A DNA stretch of 64,000 nucleotides from Nitrospira sp. GTDB lineage: Bacteria > Nitrospirota > Nitrospiria > Nitrospirales > Nitrospiraceae. Below the pieces are notes generated by a model that worked only from the letters and a program-made list of their open reading frames with translations, was not told the DNA's origin and searched no databases. Below, one piece after another: positions 35,020 to 44,795 of the stretch (position 1 is the first letter of the stretch; each line of letters starts with the position of its first letter). Location: the NCBI GenBank assembly GCA_015709715.1, contig CP054184.1:2093001-2157000 (forward strand), in the 5' to 3' direction. A program made the translations under genes and the position numbers.

Positions 35020-36105
35020 TTAACTGTACTGATCCTCCGTATAGACCTGCTTAATGGACCAAAACACCGCCTCCTTGAGACGTTTAATCTGCGGGTCCGG
35101 CGGGTCCTTCCGAATCTTCTGCAACTTCCTATCTAGAGCAAACAGCGGCTCCACCGAACGACGGTCCGGCACCCGCCCCAGCGCCCAAGCAATTTCCGTC
35201 TGAACCGTGATGTCGATACCCGGGGCATCGAGCATCTCCAGCAAGGGAGGAACCACGCTTGAATCACTGTGAATATTGCCGAGATCGCCTAGTCCCTTTG
35301 CAGCGGCCGCCTGCAACTCCGGCTGTTTCGAATTCTTCAGTATGTCGATGAGCAGGGGGATCCCATCGGTTCCCATGTTGCCCAATGCCACCGCGGCCTG
35401 CTTCGCAAGATCTTTGTCTTTCAACGCTTGCTTCAGGCGCGGTAGGGCTTCGTCGGCCACCATCTCGCCCAAGAGGGAGATGATCTGCAATTTTCGAAGC
35501 TGGTTGGTCTCGGGAGAGTCGAGGATCTTCAATAACCGATCCGGCTGCCCCCACTCAGCGGTAAGAAACAGAGGAAACTCGTGAGTCGCAAGCACCTCAC
35601 GAAGCGCAGCCATAGCATAGGGGCCCGGAGCGCCGGCGTGAGCCACGAGGGCAGCCTGAGCGGCGTCCTCAAATCCCGTGCGAACCTCCTTCTGCCATTT
35701 AATCTTCATACCTCCCAACGCATAAGTCAGTTGACAGGCCGGCCCCTTCCACAGCCGGTTGGGAGCATCCGGCAAATCGTTATCACCGCCGGCCGATGCA
35801 GTGCCCTCCCACGTCTTATGCTGTTCGCACTTCACCTTCACAGACACATCATGGGGCTGAGCCGCATCAGTAACAACGGTATAACCCAACTCATTCATCC
35901 GCCGGAGCACCGTGTCTCTGATATCATCCGCACTTGTGGCACCATCATCCGTCAGCGCAATCGCCTCCAGCAACACCGTCTGAATCCGTGCCAACTGCGC
36001 TTTTTGATCCTGGGTGAAATAGTCCCGATAGGCCCAGGCGGGAGAGGTCAGAGCAAGCAACACAACCAGAACACCAGTTGAGACGGCGACCCCCTTCCTA
36101 CTCAT
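35020..36105 (-). CDS. Exported HEAT-repeat protein
   Basis: The 361-residue protein has a clear signal peptide (about 1-26, ending SPAWA-YRD) and a strong ribosome site (aaggagg). An N-terminal region of about 150 residues with two cysteines has no recognised family. Residues about 165-330 carry HEAT/PBS-lyase-like helical repeats (for example EALPRLKQALKDKDLAKQAAVALGNMG). HEAT repeats form protein-binding solenoids, so a periplasmic scaffold role is likely. It is divergent from the tRNA-Leu gene and 170 bases upstream of the substrate-binding protein gene in the same direction. Confidence 0.8.
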   Translation of the reverse strand: MSRKGVAVSTGVLVVLLALTSPAWAYRDYFTQDQKAQLARIQTVLLEAIALTDDGATSADDIRDTVLRRMNELGYTVVTDAAQPHDVSVKVKCEQHKTWEGTASAGGDNDLPDAPNRLWKGPACQLTYALGGMKIKWQKEVRTGFEDAAQAALVAHAGAPGPYAMAALREVLATHEFPLFLTAEWGQPDRLLKILDSPETNQLRKLQIISLLGEMVADEALPRLKQALKDKDLAKQAAVALGNMGTDGIPLLIDILKNSKQPELQAAAAKGLGDLGNIHSDSSVVPPLLEMLDAPGIDITVQTEIAWALGRVPDRRSVEPLFALDRKLQKIRKDPPDPQIKRLKEAVFWSIKQVYTEDQYS

Positions 36106-36253
36106 GGAATGATCCTCCTTGCTCTCAATGGAACACTCCGGGTGAGCACCTCAGCGAGAACAGTTGTCGTTGCCATTATACGCCTCCGCAAAAGACTCAA
36201 ACCAGAGGAAGTCGGCAAGCACACTTCCAGAACTCGCCCCGCCTGCGTATGGG

Positions 36254-36283
36254 TTGACAGGTATGCTCTTCGGACGGTACAAA
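36254..36283 (+). promoter_or_regulatory. Sigma-70 promoter for tRNA-Leu(UAG)
   Basis: TTGACA (36254-36259) and TACAAA (36278-36283) with an 18-base spacer. The tRNA begins about 80 bases downstream. The transcript may also run into tig. Confidence 0.6.
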
Positions 36284-36364
36284 ATGTCATTATTCAAGGG
36301 GCTTTCCGCACGCAGACGCATATTGTGCGCATCATCCATGGGTGAAGATGGTGCCCAGCGTCGG

Positions 36365-36447
36365 GCGAGAGTGGCGGAACTGGCAGACGCGCGAGACTTA
36401 GGATCTCGTGGGTAACCGTGGGGGTTCAAGTCCCCCCTCTCGCACCA
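36365..36447 (+). tRNA. tRNA-Leu (anticodon UAG)
   Basis: Class II tRNA: acceptor GCGAGAG/CTCTCGC, anticodon stem CGAGA/TCTCG around loop CTTAGGA with anticodon TAG (decodes CTA/CTN leucine), variable arm, T loop TTCAAGT. CCA is encoded at 36445-36447. It lies 62 bases before the trigger factor gene. Confidence 0.97.
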
Positions 36448-36508
36448 TTTCTAGAGGGCCCTTCATGACAGCAAGACTTTTCCCCACGCGGAGGATGCGA
36501 AGAGACCA

Positions 36509-37834
36509 ATGAAAATGGAAATGACTGAGCTCGGCCCAATGAAGCGAGCCCTGAAGATCGAAGTGCCCGCCGAGGAAGTGAATTTGCGCTTTGTGCAGGC
36601 CTACACTGAATTGAACCGGCAAGTCCGCATCCCAGGCTTCCGCCCCGGGAAAGCCCCGCGCCACTTGTTGGAGCAGCGTTATGCAAAGACGGTTGAAGAA
36701 GATGTGATTCGGAGCCTGGTGCCCGACTATTACGATCGTGCTGTCCGCCAGGCCGGCATTGTCCCAGTTGTCGTGGAGATTCCCCCGCTGGAACGAGTGA
36801 AGGTCAAACGCGATACACCTTTCAGCTTCACGGCTACGGTGGAGATCAAACCGACCATCGAGCTGCGAGACTATAAAACCCCCAACCCCATTTCACTCAA
36901 GCAGGATCAGCGGACGGTGACGGACGAGCAAGTTCAGAAGGCGCTCGAGGTCTTGCGTGAACAGATGGCGCAGCTCCATCCAGCTCCTCAAGGAACAGCC
37001 TTGGCAGAGGGAGACTATGCGGTCATTGACATGGAGGGATCGCTGGATGGAACACCTCTGACCGGAGCTCGAAAAGAGGGGCACCTCTACAAGATGGGAT
37101 CTCACGCCCCAATCCTCGGAGTGGATATTGAAGCGCATCTTGCGGGAAAGACGGAAGGCGAGACTATTGAAATCCCACAGTCCTATCCTGCGACACACCC
37201 TGACAGCCGCGTTGCAGGCAAAACCGTCACGTTCAGGTGCATAGTGAAATCGGTAAAACAAAAGCGGCTGCCGGTCTTGGACGATGAGTTTGCGAAGGAT
37301 TGCGGCCCCTATCAATCCCTCCAGGAAATTCGAGAGAAGCTTCGCACCGAGATGGAACGTGCGCTCAAGAAAGACATCGAGGATTCCTACAAGGAGGCAA
37401 TCATCAAGCGGCTGGCGGAAACTCACCACTTCGAATTGCCAGGAACACTGGTTGAACGAGAACTGTCAGCGATGATTCGGCAACAGCTGCAGTCTCGTCA
37501 GCGCAGGGCTGACGATAGTTCCGAGCCACCGACTGCGATACCACGAGCCGAAGAGGCCTCCAAACTTCAAGAGGAATTGCGTCCTGAAGCAGAGCGGCGC
37601 GTGAGAGTGGGGCTGATCCTCGAAGCCATTGCAGCAAAGGAAGGCCTGGCAGTGACCAACGAGGACCTTGCGCAGGAAGTCAACAGGCTTGCCGCAGAAG
37701 TCAAACTCTCCGTTGACGAAATCACTCGAATGATTCAGGCTGGTGGGCAAGACACCCTCAATGACTTGCGATCCAAGATTCTCGCGGACAAGGCGTTGGA
37801 TTTTGTCTACCGCCACGCTGTGATCCAGGGCTAA
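36509..37834 (+). CDS. tig: Trigger factor (ribosome-associated chaperone and prolyl isomerase)
   Basis: The 441-residue protein has the ribosome-binding N-domain with VPGFRPGKAP-like motif (IPGFRPGKAPRHLLEQ), a central FKBP-type prolyl isomerase domain (about 160-245, ADGDYAVIDMEGSLDG pattern) and the helical C-terminal chaperone domain. Length matches the family. It is followed by clpP and clpX, the widely conserved tig-clpP-clpX order, so nascent-chain folding and ClpXP degradation are co-expressed. Confidence 0.97.
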   Translation: MKMEMTELGPMKRALKIEVPAEEVNLRFVQAYTELNRQVRIPGFRPGKAPRHLLEQRYAKTVEEDVIRSLVPDYYDRAVRQAGIVPVVVEIPPLERVKVKRDTPFSFTATVEIKPTIELRDYKTPNPISLKQDQRTVTDEQVQKALEVLREQMAQLHPAPQGTALAEGDYAVIDMEGSLDGTPLTGARKEGHLYKMGSHAPILGVDIEAHLAGKTEGETIEIPQSYPATHPDSRVAGKTVTFRCIVKSVKQKRLPVLDDEFAKDCGPYQSLQEIREKLRTEMERALKKDIEDSYKEAIIKRLAETHHFELPGTLVERELSAMIRQQLQSRQRRADDSSEPPTAIPRAEEASKLQEELRPEAERRVRVGLILEAIAAKEGLAVTNEDLAQEVNRLAAEVKLSVDEITRMIQAGGQDTLNDLRSKILADKALDFVYRHAVIQG

Positions 37835-37943
37835 TCAGGCTGGTGGGTGTGTGGATGTCACCCAGCCATGTCGTGGTGAACGAACCGAATGGTTGGCAGA
37901 ATGTGTCATCTTGTAAGACCTCTAATGGAAAGGATTGGGCTGA

Positions 37944-38579
37944 ATGCTAGTTCCCATTGTTGTCGAACAAACCAACCGCGGTGAACGCGCTTATGACATC
38001 TACTCACGCTTGCTCAAGGACCGCATCATTTTCCTCGGAGCTCCGATCGATGACGTATTCGCAAATCTAATCATCGCCCAACTGTTGTTTCTGGAGGCGG
38101 AGGACCCCGAGAAAGATATTAATTTGTACATCAATTCCCCTGGAGGCAGCGTGACGGCGGGCCTCGGGATCTACGACACGATGCAATATGTTAAGCCCCC
38201 CATTACCACGATTTGTTTGGGGCAAGCCGCCAGCATGGGTGCGTTTCTGTTAGCGGCAGGAACGAAAGGCAAACGGTATGCGCTACCGAACGCACGGGTG
38301 ATGATTCATCAACCGATGGGCGGATTTCAGGGCCAGGCGACCGAGATCGACATTCACGCCAGGGAAATCCTCAAAATCCGTGAGCGCCTGAATGAGATCA
38401 TGGCCAAACATACCGGCCAACCTCTGGATAAAATCGCCCAAGATACGGAGCGAGACTACTTCATGTCCGGTGAGGAGGCAAAACGCTACGGACTGATCGA
38501 TGAAGTTATCACTCGCCCATTAAAAGGACTCAAGCCCGTGGGGTCAGCAGAGCCTGGCAAGGACGGCGGCAAGAGCTAG
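37944..38579 (+). CDS. clpP: ATP-dependent Clp protease proteolytic subunit ClpP
   Basis: The 211-residue serine protease shows the catalytic Ser in [11 protein letters not shown] (about residue 98), His in [10 protein letters not shown] (about 123) and Asp in DTERDYFMS (about 172). The N-terminal segment [30 protein letters not shown] is highly typical. It forms the tetradecameric proteolytic chamber used by ClpX. It lies 109 bases after tig and 25 bases before clpX. Confidence 0.98.
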   Translation: MLVPIVVEQTNRGERAYDIYSRLLKDRIIFLGAPIDDVFANLIIAQLLFLEAEDPEKDINLYINSPGGSVTAGLGIYDTMQYVKPPITTICLGQAASMGAFLLAAGTKGKRYALPNARVMIHQPMGGFQGQATEIDIHAREILKIRERLNEIMAKHTGQPLDKIAQDTERDYFMSGEEAKRYGLIDEVITRPLKGLKPVGSAEPGKDGGKS

Positions 38580-38604
38580 TTGACCTTGGTTTACAGGAGG
38601 CAGC

Positions 38605-39861
38605 ATGGCCAAGCAAGAAAAGATTGATCGGCACCTACGTTGTTCCTTCTGCGGGAAGAGCCGCGACGAAGTCCGCAAGCTCATTGCCGGTCCAACAGTG
38701 TACATTTGTGACGAATGTGTGAACCTCTGCAATGACATCATTGCCGAAGATTGGGAAGAGGCCAAGGAAGAGATCTCCTCCAAACTCAAAAAGCCTGCCG
38801 AAATCAAGCACCATCTCGATCAGTATGTCGTGGGCCAGGATCGCGCCAAACGAATCCTCTCCGTTGCCGTGCACAATCACTATAAACGCATCTCCGCGAA
38901 GGAGAAGGACGTCGATGACGTCGAACTCCAAAAGGGCAACATCCTCATGATCGGGCCAACCGGGACTGGCAAGACCCTACTAGCCCAGACACTGGCCAAG
39001 TTCTTGGATGTACCCTTCACCCTCGCGGATGCCACAACACTCACTGAAGCCGGATATGTGGGAGAAGACGTCGAAAACATCATCCTCAAACTCCTCCAGG
39101 CAGCCGATTACGATGTGGAGCGAGCCGAGCGAGGAATCGTGTACATCGACGAAATCGACAAGATCAGTAGAAAGAGCGACAGTCCCTCGATCACCAGAGA
39201 TGTTTCCGGAGAAGGCGTCCAACAAGCACTCCTGAAACTCGTTGAGGGGACCGTTGCCAACGTTCCTCCGCAGGGAGGACGTAAGCACCCACATCAGGAA
39301 TTCATTCAAGTCAATACGTCAAACATTCTGTTCATCTGCGGCGGGGCATTCGTAGGCCTTGAACACATCATCGAACAACGGCTCAACAGGAAATCCATGG
39401 GATTCGGAGCAGAGGTTCGTGGTCGCAACGATGTGCGCCTGGGAGAATTGCTGCCCCACGTTCAGCCCGAGGACTTGCTGAAGTATGGCCTCATTCCGGA
39501 ATTCGTCGGACGACTCCCGGTCGTGGCGACGCTGGACGAACTCGACGAAAAGGCATTGGTCCGCATTCTCACCGAACCCAGGAATGCCCTCACGAAGCAA
39601 TACGAAAAATTGCTGTCTTTTGAAAAAGTGAAATTGAGGTTCACGGAGGGCGCGCTGGGAGCCATTGCACGCAAGGCCTTTACCCAAAAGACCGGTGCGC
39701 GCGGCTTACGAGCTATTCTCGAGGAAGCTATGCTGGACGTGATGTATGATGCGCCTTCGCAAAAGCAAATCAAGGAAGTCGTCATCACGGAAGACGCCAT
39801 CACCGGGAAACATGATCCGATTCGGATTTTTGAGCAGGACAAGGAAGTAAAAAGCGCTTAA
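38605..39861 (+). CDS. clpX: ATP-dependent Clp protease ATP-binding subunit ClpX
   Basis: The 418-residue AAA+ unfoldase has an N-terminal zinc-binding domain ([11 protein letters not shown]...ICDECVNLC), Walker A GPTGTGKT, the pore loop GYVGED, Walker [12 protein letters not shown], the RKH motif region and the IGF-type loop that docks ClpP (here MGFGAEV). A strong ribosome site aggagg precedes it. A stable hairpin after the stop probably ends the tig-clpP-clpX transcript. Confidence 0.98.
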   Translation: MAKQEKIDRHLRCSFCGKSRDEVRKLIAGPTVYICDECVNLCNDIIAEDWEEAKEEISSKLKKPAEIKHHLDQYVVGQDRAKRILSVAVHNHYKRISAKEKDVDDVELQKGNILMIGPTGTGKTLLAQTLAKFLDVPFTLADATTLTEAGYVGEDVENIILKLLQAADYDVERAERGIVYIDEIDKISRKSDSPSITRDVSGEGVQQALLKLVEGTVANVPPQGGRKHPHQEFIQVNTSNILFICGGAFVGLEHIIEQRLNRKSMGFGAEVRGRNDVRLGELLPHVQPEDLLKYGLIPEFVGRLPVVATLDELDEKALVRILTEPRNALTKQYEKLLSFEKVKLRFTEGALGAIARKAFTQKTGARGLRAILEEAMLDVMYDAPSQKQIKEVVITEDAITGKHDPIRIFEQDKEVKSA

Positions 39862-39899
39862 CTCTCCTCACGCTCTGCAGTTCAACCGTGAATCATCAT

Positions 39900-39921
39900 G
39901 AGGGGGGCAGTCGCCCCCCTC
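39900..39921 (+). terminator. Hairpin terminator after clpX
   Basis: GAGGGGGGC and GCCCCCCTC pair perfectly around the loop AGTC, 38 bases after the clpX stop. The T tract is weak, but stem strength and position support termination. Confidence 0.65.
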
Positions 39922-40064
39922 ACTCGTTTACCCGCTCGCATGCACTGCTCCTCACGGAACCGCTCTTACAAACTTACCTTTTTATCGACAGGACCATTTC
40001 GTACGGTATACTTGCACAAAGATGTGATATCGCCGGGGCGGATGTCTCAAAAAGGACAGCACCA

Positions 40065-40589
40065 GTGAAATTTCCGGTCGTGACCAGCACCAAACATAAG
40101 GGTAAAACGCTCGAAGTGGACACGACTCAGGAAGTCATCACTCTAGTCGACCTCAACGGCGAACCGATTGGGAGCGTGGGGTGGGATGCGTTGGTCGATC
40201 AAATTCTCATCCACCGAAAACCGCAAACGACACGAGAAGCTCGGGTTGAGCCCCGCATTTCTCTGTCCATCCGCGTCAGGTACAACACCCCGGAAGGAAC
40301 TCAATTCGAGAGTCGTGCCGGTGGAATCGGTGGAGGAGGACTCTTCATTGAAAGCTTCGCCCCACTAGCGGTGGGCACCAAATTGACGATGGAATTCAGG
40401 TTGCCTGAAACGCAGGGCGAATGGCTCAGGGCTAAAGGAGTCGTCGCTTGGATTTGTCCGAGAGCCGATCAGTATACCTTTAGTCCGGGAATGGGCATCC
40501 GCTTCACGGACATCGCGCCGGAGACGAGAAACCTGGTACTAAGTCTGGTGCGCTCCGTGAAAGGCATCTCGCAGGACAACGTCGGCTGA
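40065..40589 (+). CDS. PilZ-like domain protein, first of a tandem pair
   Basis: I start it at GTG 40065, because the ribosome site aaagga lies just upstream and because the first residues (KFPV) match the ATG start of the following paralogue. The 174-residue product has an N-terminal domain of about 60 residues and a PilZ-like beta barrel (about 70-165). The DxSxxG motif of c-di-GMP-binding PilZ domains is replaced by GIGGGG, and the RxxxR motif is not canonical, so nucleotide binding is doubtful. It lies 200 bases after clpX. Confidence 0.75.
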   Translation: MKFPVVTSTKHKGKTLEVDTTQEVITLVDLNGEPIGSVGWDALVDQILIHRKPQTTREARVEPRISLSIRVRYNTPEGTQFESRAGGIGGGGLFIESFAPLAVGTKLTMEFRLPETQGEWLRAKGVVAWICPRADQYTFSPGMGIRFTDIAPETRNLVLSLVRSVKGISQDNVG

Positions 40590-40610
40590 TACCCAGAACC
40601 GATTACCCGA

Positions 40611-41129
40611 ATGAAATTTCCTGTGACAGCCACCCTTGAGCATCAAGGGAAAAGCCTGGATATCGATTGTGCCCAGGAGACGGTCTCGCTATTCGATCGC
40701 AAGGGGCATCGTCTAGGGGTAGTGGGTTGGGGTAGCCTTATCGACCATATCCTTTCGACCGATCAGGACACTCACTTCGCTCACTGCAGATCTCACCCAC
40801 GCGCGTCGCTTGCAATCAAAGTGCATTGCATCACGGAAAACGGCAAACATTTCGACACCCTCACCAGCGGCATCGGGGGAGGTGGCATGTTCATTGAAAG
40901 CAGTGCCCCCCTGCCGCCAGGGACGAATCTGAAAGTCGAGTTCTCTCTGCCGGATAAACCCAACGAAAAGCTGGAAGCTGAGGCAACGGTGGCTTGGACG
41001 CGAACGAGACCCGAGCGCTACCTCCTATTTCCAGGAATGGGTATTCAATTTACCGGCATCAATCAGGACGCGCGAGAACGACTGATCGACTTGGTCACTT
41101 CGTTGAACCGGAACCGTGCGAGTGCCTGA
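40611..41129 (+). CDS. PilZ-like domain protein, second of a tandem pair
   Basis: The 172-residue protein aligns along its whole length with the preceding gene product: KFPVTAT..HQGKSLDID, then VGWGSLIDHIL and the same barrel with SGIGGGGMFIES. The pair arose by tandem duplication and is clearly diverged. As in its neighbour, the canonical c-di-GMP motif DxSxxG reads GIGGGG. It may regulate by protein contact rather than by nucleotide. Its last 35 bases overlap the convergent HEAT lipoprotein gene. Confidence 0.78.
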   Translation: MKFPVTATLEHQGKSLDIDCAQETVSLFDRKGHRLGVVGWGSLIDHILSTDQDTHFAHCRSHPRASLAIKVHCITENGKHFDTLTSGIGGGGMFIESSAPLPPGTNLKVEFSLPDKPNEKLEAEATVAWTRTRPERYLLFPGMGIQFTGINQDARERLIDLVTSLNRNRASA

Positions 41130-41874
41130 TCTGATCCGCTGCCCATCGTGCCCAATCCCGCACGGTTACATTCGAGTCAGATTCCGCTACCGCCGCCACA
41201 TCGCCCACAACGCGTCCATCGCCTAGTTTCCCAAGCCTAAAAGCCGCCTCGGCACGTACCCCAGGAGCACTGTCCTTCTTCACGAGCGCTAACAACAGCT
41301 GTATAACCCGCTCATCCCCAGTCTCACCAAGGGCGGCAGCAACTCCTTGGCGAACGGCGGGTTCCGGACTGCGAAGACCCGCCACCAGATCCGGAGAAAA
41401 AGAAACCGTCTCCAGTCCTAACAACGCACGAGCGGCGGCTTCTCGACCAGATGGTGTCCCTTCCCGTAATACCGCAAGGATTTGGGCTTCACGAGTTGAA
41501 GAGGCCTCAATTTCACCGAGAGCCAGAGCAGCATTGGCCCGAACGGTCTCGGCAGGATCGGATAAGGCACGAGCGAGTGCGGTCCCGCTCCTGCTCTCAC
41601 CGAGACGACCCAGCGCAAGAGAAGCTGCAGCTCGTACCCGAGCGTCACCATCGTTGAGCGCACCCAGCAGGCTGGAGCCTGCCTCCCGGTATCCGATCTT
41701 TCCCAGAGCCTCAGCCGCCGTTCGACGGACCTCCGGGTCAGGATCGGTCAGCAACCCATCCAACTGAGCCGATATCACATGCGGAGAGGCGGGAGGCGCA
41801 TCGATGTAACAGCCTGCCGTGGCTGCCCCGATGAGCAAAGAGATCAAGACACCAAGACCAGGTCGCGTCGGCAT
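41095..41874 (-). CDS. HEAT-repeat lipoprotein
   Basis: The 259-residue protein begins with a lipoprotein signal (LLIGAATAGC, Cys about 22). The rest is almost wholly HEAT/PBS-lyase repeats of about 31 residues, for example LTDPDPEVRRTAAEALGKIG and LNDGDARVRAAASLALGRLG, six to seven in all. It would be a lipid-anchored solenoid binding other envelope proteins. Its 3' end overlaps the convergent PilZ gene by 35 bases. The TatA gene lies upstream on the same strand after about 40 bases, so they may share a transcript. Confidence 0.82.
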   Translation of the reverse strand: MPTRPGLGVLISLLIGAATAGCYIDAPPASPHVISAQLDGLLTDPDPEVRRTAAEALGKIGYREAGSSLLGALNDGDARVRAAASLALGRLGESRSGTALARALSDPAETVRANAALALGEIEASSTREAQILAVLREGTPSGREAAARALLGLETVSFSPDLVAGLRSPEPAVRQGVAAALGETGDERVIQLLLALVKKDSAPGVRAEAAFRLGKLGDGRVVGDVAAVAESDSNVTVRDWARWAADQIRHSHGSGSTK

Positions 41875-41916
41875 ACCCTTACAACCTAGGAGCGACAGGA
41901 AGGAGTCCGCTGCTTG

Positions 41917-42753
41917 CTATGCAGACTTGGCTGAAGGATCGTCCTCCGGCACAGGCAACTGGCGAGCCGCCTCAATCGACTGCTCCAGTTCCTTCTGTGC
42001 CGAATCCATTTCGGTCCGAATCGTGCGTATTTCCGGTTCAACCGAACCCCTGACGTCAGCAACTGCCCGTCTGAATGTTCGCACTGCATCCCCAAGCCCT
42101 TCCCCAAGACTCTGAAGGTCCTGAGGAGACATGCCGGACTGTTGAGACTGTGCGGCCTTCGCACGCATTGCAGCCTGCGCAGCCTGCACACGAGCTACAG
42201 CATCCTTATTGACAATTGCCGACGGCCGCTTCGCCGCAGGCTTACTTTGAGCCGTCGAGGGAAGCGGGGGGTACTGCGCACGCATGACGGGCGACGGCGA
42301 AGCCATACGGTCTTCCATCGTCGGAGGCTGATGCCCAGACGAGGAGGGAGTTGCGGCCGACGCTTGAGCGGTTTGATTCGGCGCCACGCGGGGCTTTACC
42401 GGCTGGGCAGCTTGCGGCCCTTGGGGTCCGGCGGAAGCCATCAAGGCTGCCGTGGTACCGGGGGTGAGTTCCGGCCCCGGTGTGTAGGGAGCCGTGGCTT
42501 GGGACGCAGCAGGGACGGATGGGGCAACCGCCGGTCGACTTACCTGCGCGACATCCGTCGCCGGCTGCACCGGAACCTGCGCCGGATCAGCCTGTTCCAC
42601 TGTGGGAGGCGGGATGTCGTTGACCTCCTTCTTAAAACCTCTCAAGGCCTTCCCGACCCCTTCACCGATCTGTGGAAGCTTGCCCGCGCCGAAGATGATC
42701 AAGACGATCACCAGAATAATGATGAGCTCGGAAAACCCCATAGTCCCAAACAT
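41917..42753 (-). CDS. tatA: TatA-family twin-arginine translocase subunit with a long Pro/Ala-rich tail
   Basis: The first 50 residues match TatA/TatE: a short N-terminus (MFGTMGFSELIII), one membrane helix, the FGAGKLPQIGEGVGKALRGFKKE hinge and amphipathic helix. The remaining 230 residues are low-complexity Pro/Ala/Gln/Ser sequence with a helical region near the C-terminus (about 215-265). Total length (278) far exceeds E. coli TatA (89) and TatB (171). TatC is not in the window. The Tat-exported substrate-binding protein in the window shows the pathway is used. Confidence 0.85.
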   Translation of the reverse strand: MFGTMGFSELIIILVIVLIIFGAGKLPQIGEGVGKALRGFKKEVNDIPPPTVEQADPAQVPVQPATDVAQVSRPAVAPSVPAASQATAPYTPGPELTPGTTAALMASAGPQGPQAAQPVKPRVAPNQTAQASAATPSSSGHQPPTMEDRMASPSPVMRAQYPPLPSTAQSKPAAKRPSAIVNKDAVARVQAAQAAMRAKAAQSQQSGMSPQDLQSLGEGLGDAVRTFRRAVADVRGSVEPEIRTIRTEMDSAQKELEQSIEAARQLPVPEDDPSAKSA

Positions 42754-42872
42754 GTGCGCGTTCCTTCCCCTGAAGAAAAGAGGATGAATAGTGCCGGAAA
42801 AACTCCCATCAATTCAGAAGCTTCACGATAGCCCCCTGACGCAGAGAGTGTCAAGAAAGCATGGGTCGCGAC

Positions 42873-44105
42873 TTAGGGAGTGGGAATGGCGATAGAAACG
42901 AGTTCCGTCTGCACTGGTTGTCCATACACGACGGCATCTTGCTGAGCGAGAGGAAGATAGACGTCCAGTTCACTACGAATACCGAACTCCTCGGGAAGAT
43001 AAATGCCTGGCTCGATCGAGAAACAACTTCCCGGCAAGAGCCGACGGGCATCTTGCGTCTCTAGGTTGTCGATGTTGGCCCCATTCCCGTGGACTTCCTC
43101 TCCGATGGAATGGCCGGTTCGATGGACAAAAAACTCTCCATATCCGGCAGTGTTGATCACCTGCCTGCAGACATCATCCACTTCCCACCCATAGGGATTG
43201 CTCCCTGCCTGCACACGTCGTCGGACGAAGGCCACAGCCTCATCGCGAGCCTGACGTACGACCTGAAACACCTCTTGGTAGCGCGCCGGCACGGAACGCC
43301 CAATGAACCCGGTCCACGTAATATCGGCATAGACGGCTCGCGGGATCGGCTGTTTAGCCCACAGATCAATCAGCAGCAAATCGCCAGATCGAATAGGAGC
43401 AGATCCTTCAGCAGGAGGGCTATAGTGGGGATTCGCGCTATGACCATTGACGGCGGCAATGGGCGCACTGGACGTCACCAACCCGCGCGCGTCCATGCGT
43501 GACAGAATGTATTGCTGTACGCCGTATTCGGAAAGAACGTGACCGGCCGCCAATGAAGCCCCAACCCAGGAGAAGGTCTCATCCACAATCGCTCGCAATC
43601 CCTCCGCCGCCACCTTGTGGGATACCAACTGCGCCTCATCCCAGACTGCCTCGAACTGTTGAACCAAGTCGGCAGACGTCACGACTTCAACGCCGAAGCT
43701 GCGCACGAGGTCAATTGTCCCGGCATCCACGCGTGAAACATAGGGAATGACATTCATCGGAGAATATTGCATGGCAATGCGTCTGGCCTGGCGAAGGCAG
43801 GACGCCAAGGCCGCCTGCTGCTCTTGCCAGGAGACATAAAGGTATCCAGCCCCGGGCAATCCCTGCAACACATGGGGTTCGATCTTGTGTTGAAGTTTCA
43901 CGGGTGCGCCCTCAGCCGGAATCCAATAATACCAACGGCGCGTCACATGCAGAGACGGGTCTCGCAACAACACGCGGTAGGCAATCGGGTCGAGGTGGCG
44001 AAAGTCGTAAAACAGCCAGCCGTCAAGCCCTGGCTGCTTCCGAATGGCTTGCTGAATACGGGCCACCCGCGAATCGAGATCCGATTGTGCGTGCATGGAA
44101 TGCAT
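42873..44105 (-). CDS. M24-family Xaa-Pro peptidase
   Basis: The 410-residue protein has an N-terminal creatinase-like domain (about 1-165) and a C-terminal pita-bread domain. The five metal ligands are visible in order: Asp in LLLIDLWAK, Asp in YADITWTG, His in HRTGHSIG, Glu in FSIEPGIY and Glu in IRSELDVY. The cluster HRTGHSIGEEVHG is characteristic. It lacks a signal peptide, so it is a cytoplasmic dipeptidase or aminopeptidase acting on N-terminal X-Pro bonds. It is divergent from the small unknown gene at 44189. Confidence 0.9.
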   Translation of the reverse strand: MHSMHAQSDLDSRVARIQQAIRKQPGLDGWLFYDFRHLDPIAYRVLLRDPSLHVTRRWYYWIPAEGAPVKLQHKIEPHVLQGLPGAGYLYVSWQEQQAALASCLRQARRIAMQYSPMNVIPYVSRVDAGTIDLVRSFGVEVVTSADLVQQFEAVWDEAQLVSHKVAAEGLRAIVDETFSWVGASLAAGHVLSEYGVQQYILSRMDARGLVTSSAPIAAVNGHSANPHYSPPAEGSAPIRSGDLLLIDLWAKQPIPRAVYADITWTGFIGRSVPARYQEVFQVVRQARDEAVAFVRRRVQAGSNPYGWEVDDVCRQVINTAGYGEFFVHRTGHSIGEEVHGNGANIDNLETQDARRLLPGSCFSIEPGIYLPEEFGIRSELDVYLPLAQQDAVVYGQPVQTELVSIAIPTP

Positions 44106-44188
44106 CTTAGCGTCATTCGCCGACGGTTACCACTGGCAAGCCCTCTTGCCTTCCCACAGCACGATGATACAATGCAGGCCGATTCCAT

Positions 44189-44653
44189 ATGACCAACGCT
44201 CCACCATTCGATCCCACACAATACCGTGTGACGTTTTTCTTCGGGCCGGAACCGGTTGACGACTCGCCGGACGCTCTCCGTTGCGTCTTCAACGTCAAGA
44301 AACGCAGTTGGAAGGGGGGCTTTCAAGTGGCCGTCGACATGCGCCAAACCCACCTGGCGCGTATCCGTGGATGGATCGCTTTTCAATCGTGGCTCAACCG
44401 ACTCCTGCAGATTGTCAGCCCCGATGAACGAGAGGATATCAGACAACGCGCCGATGATCTGTTCGTGCAGGCCGTCTGTACCTGTAAATTAACCCTGGCG
44501 CTGCAGGACGGACTGGAACAGGCCAACCAGACGATCTCCAGCGAGGCCTTCCAGCAAGAACTGGACGTGACCCTCCAGACACAACCGGAACAGATCCTTG
44601 ATCCCATCCGACTCGAACTGGATCTGGAAAACGCTTCGCCTCCGAACACATAA
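44189..44653 (+). CDS. Small soluble protein of unknown function
   Basis: The 154-residue protein has no signal peptide or membrane segment. It starts with PTQYRVTFFFGPEPVDD, has a basic middle section (FNVKKRSWKGGFQVAVDMRQ) and a helical acidic C-terminal half. No family recognised. It lies alone, divergent from the M24 peptidase gene by 83 bases. Regular coding character and size support a real gene. Confidence 0.6.
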   Translation: MTNAPPFDPTQYRVTFFFGPEPVDDSPDALRCVFNVKKRSWKGGFQVAVDMRQTHLARIRGWIAFQSWLNRLLQIVSPDEREDIRQRADDLFVQAVCTCKLTLALQDGLEQANQTISSEAFQQELDVTLQTQPEQILDPIRLELDLENASPPNT

Positions 44654-44795
44654 GGGGCTCCAGGCAATGCGGGAAGGGGTTTGAAATCGGGGGGGAATTT
44701 GTTATAACGACCCACAGAGGTACAGACGCACTCCGAACTCATCGGTCACCATTTTTTCACGAACATCCGATTTTTTGCACGAAGGAGGCATCAAC

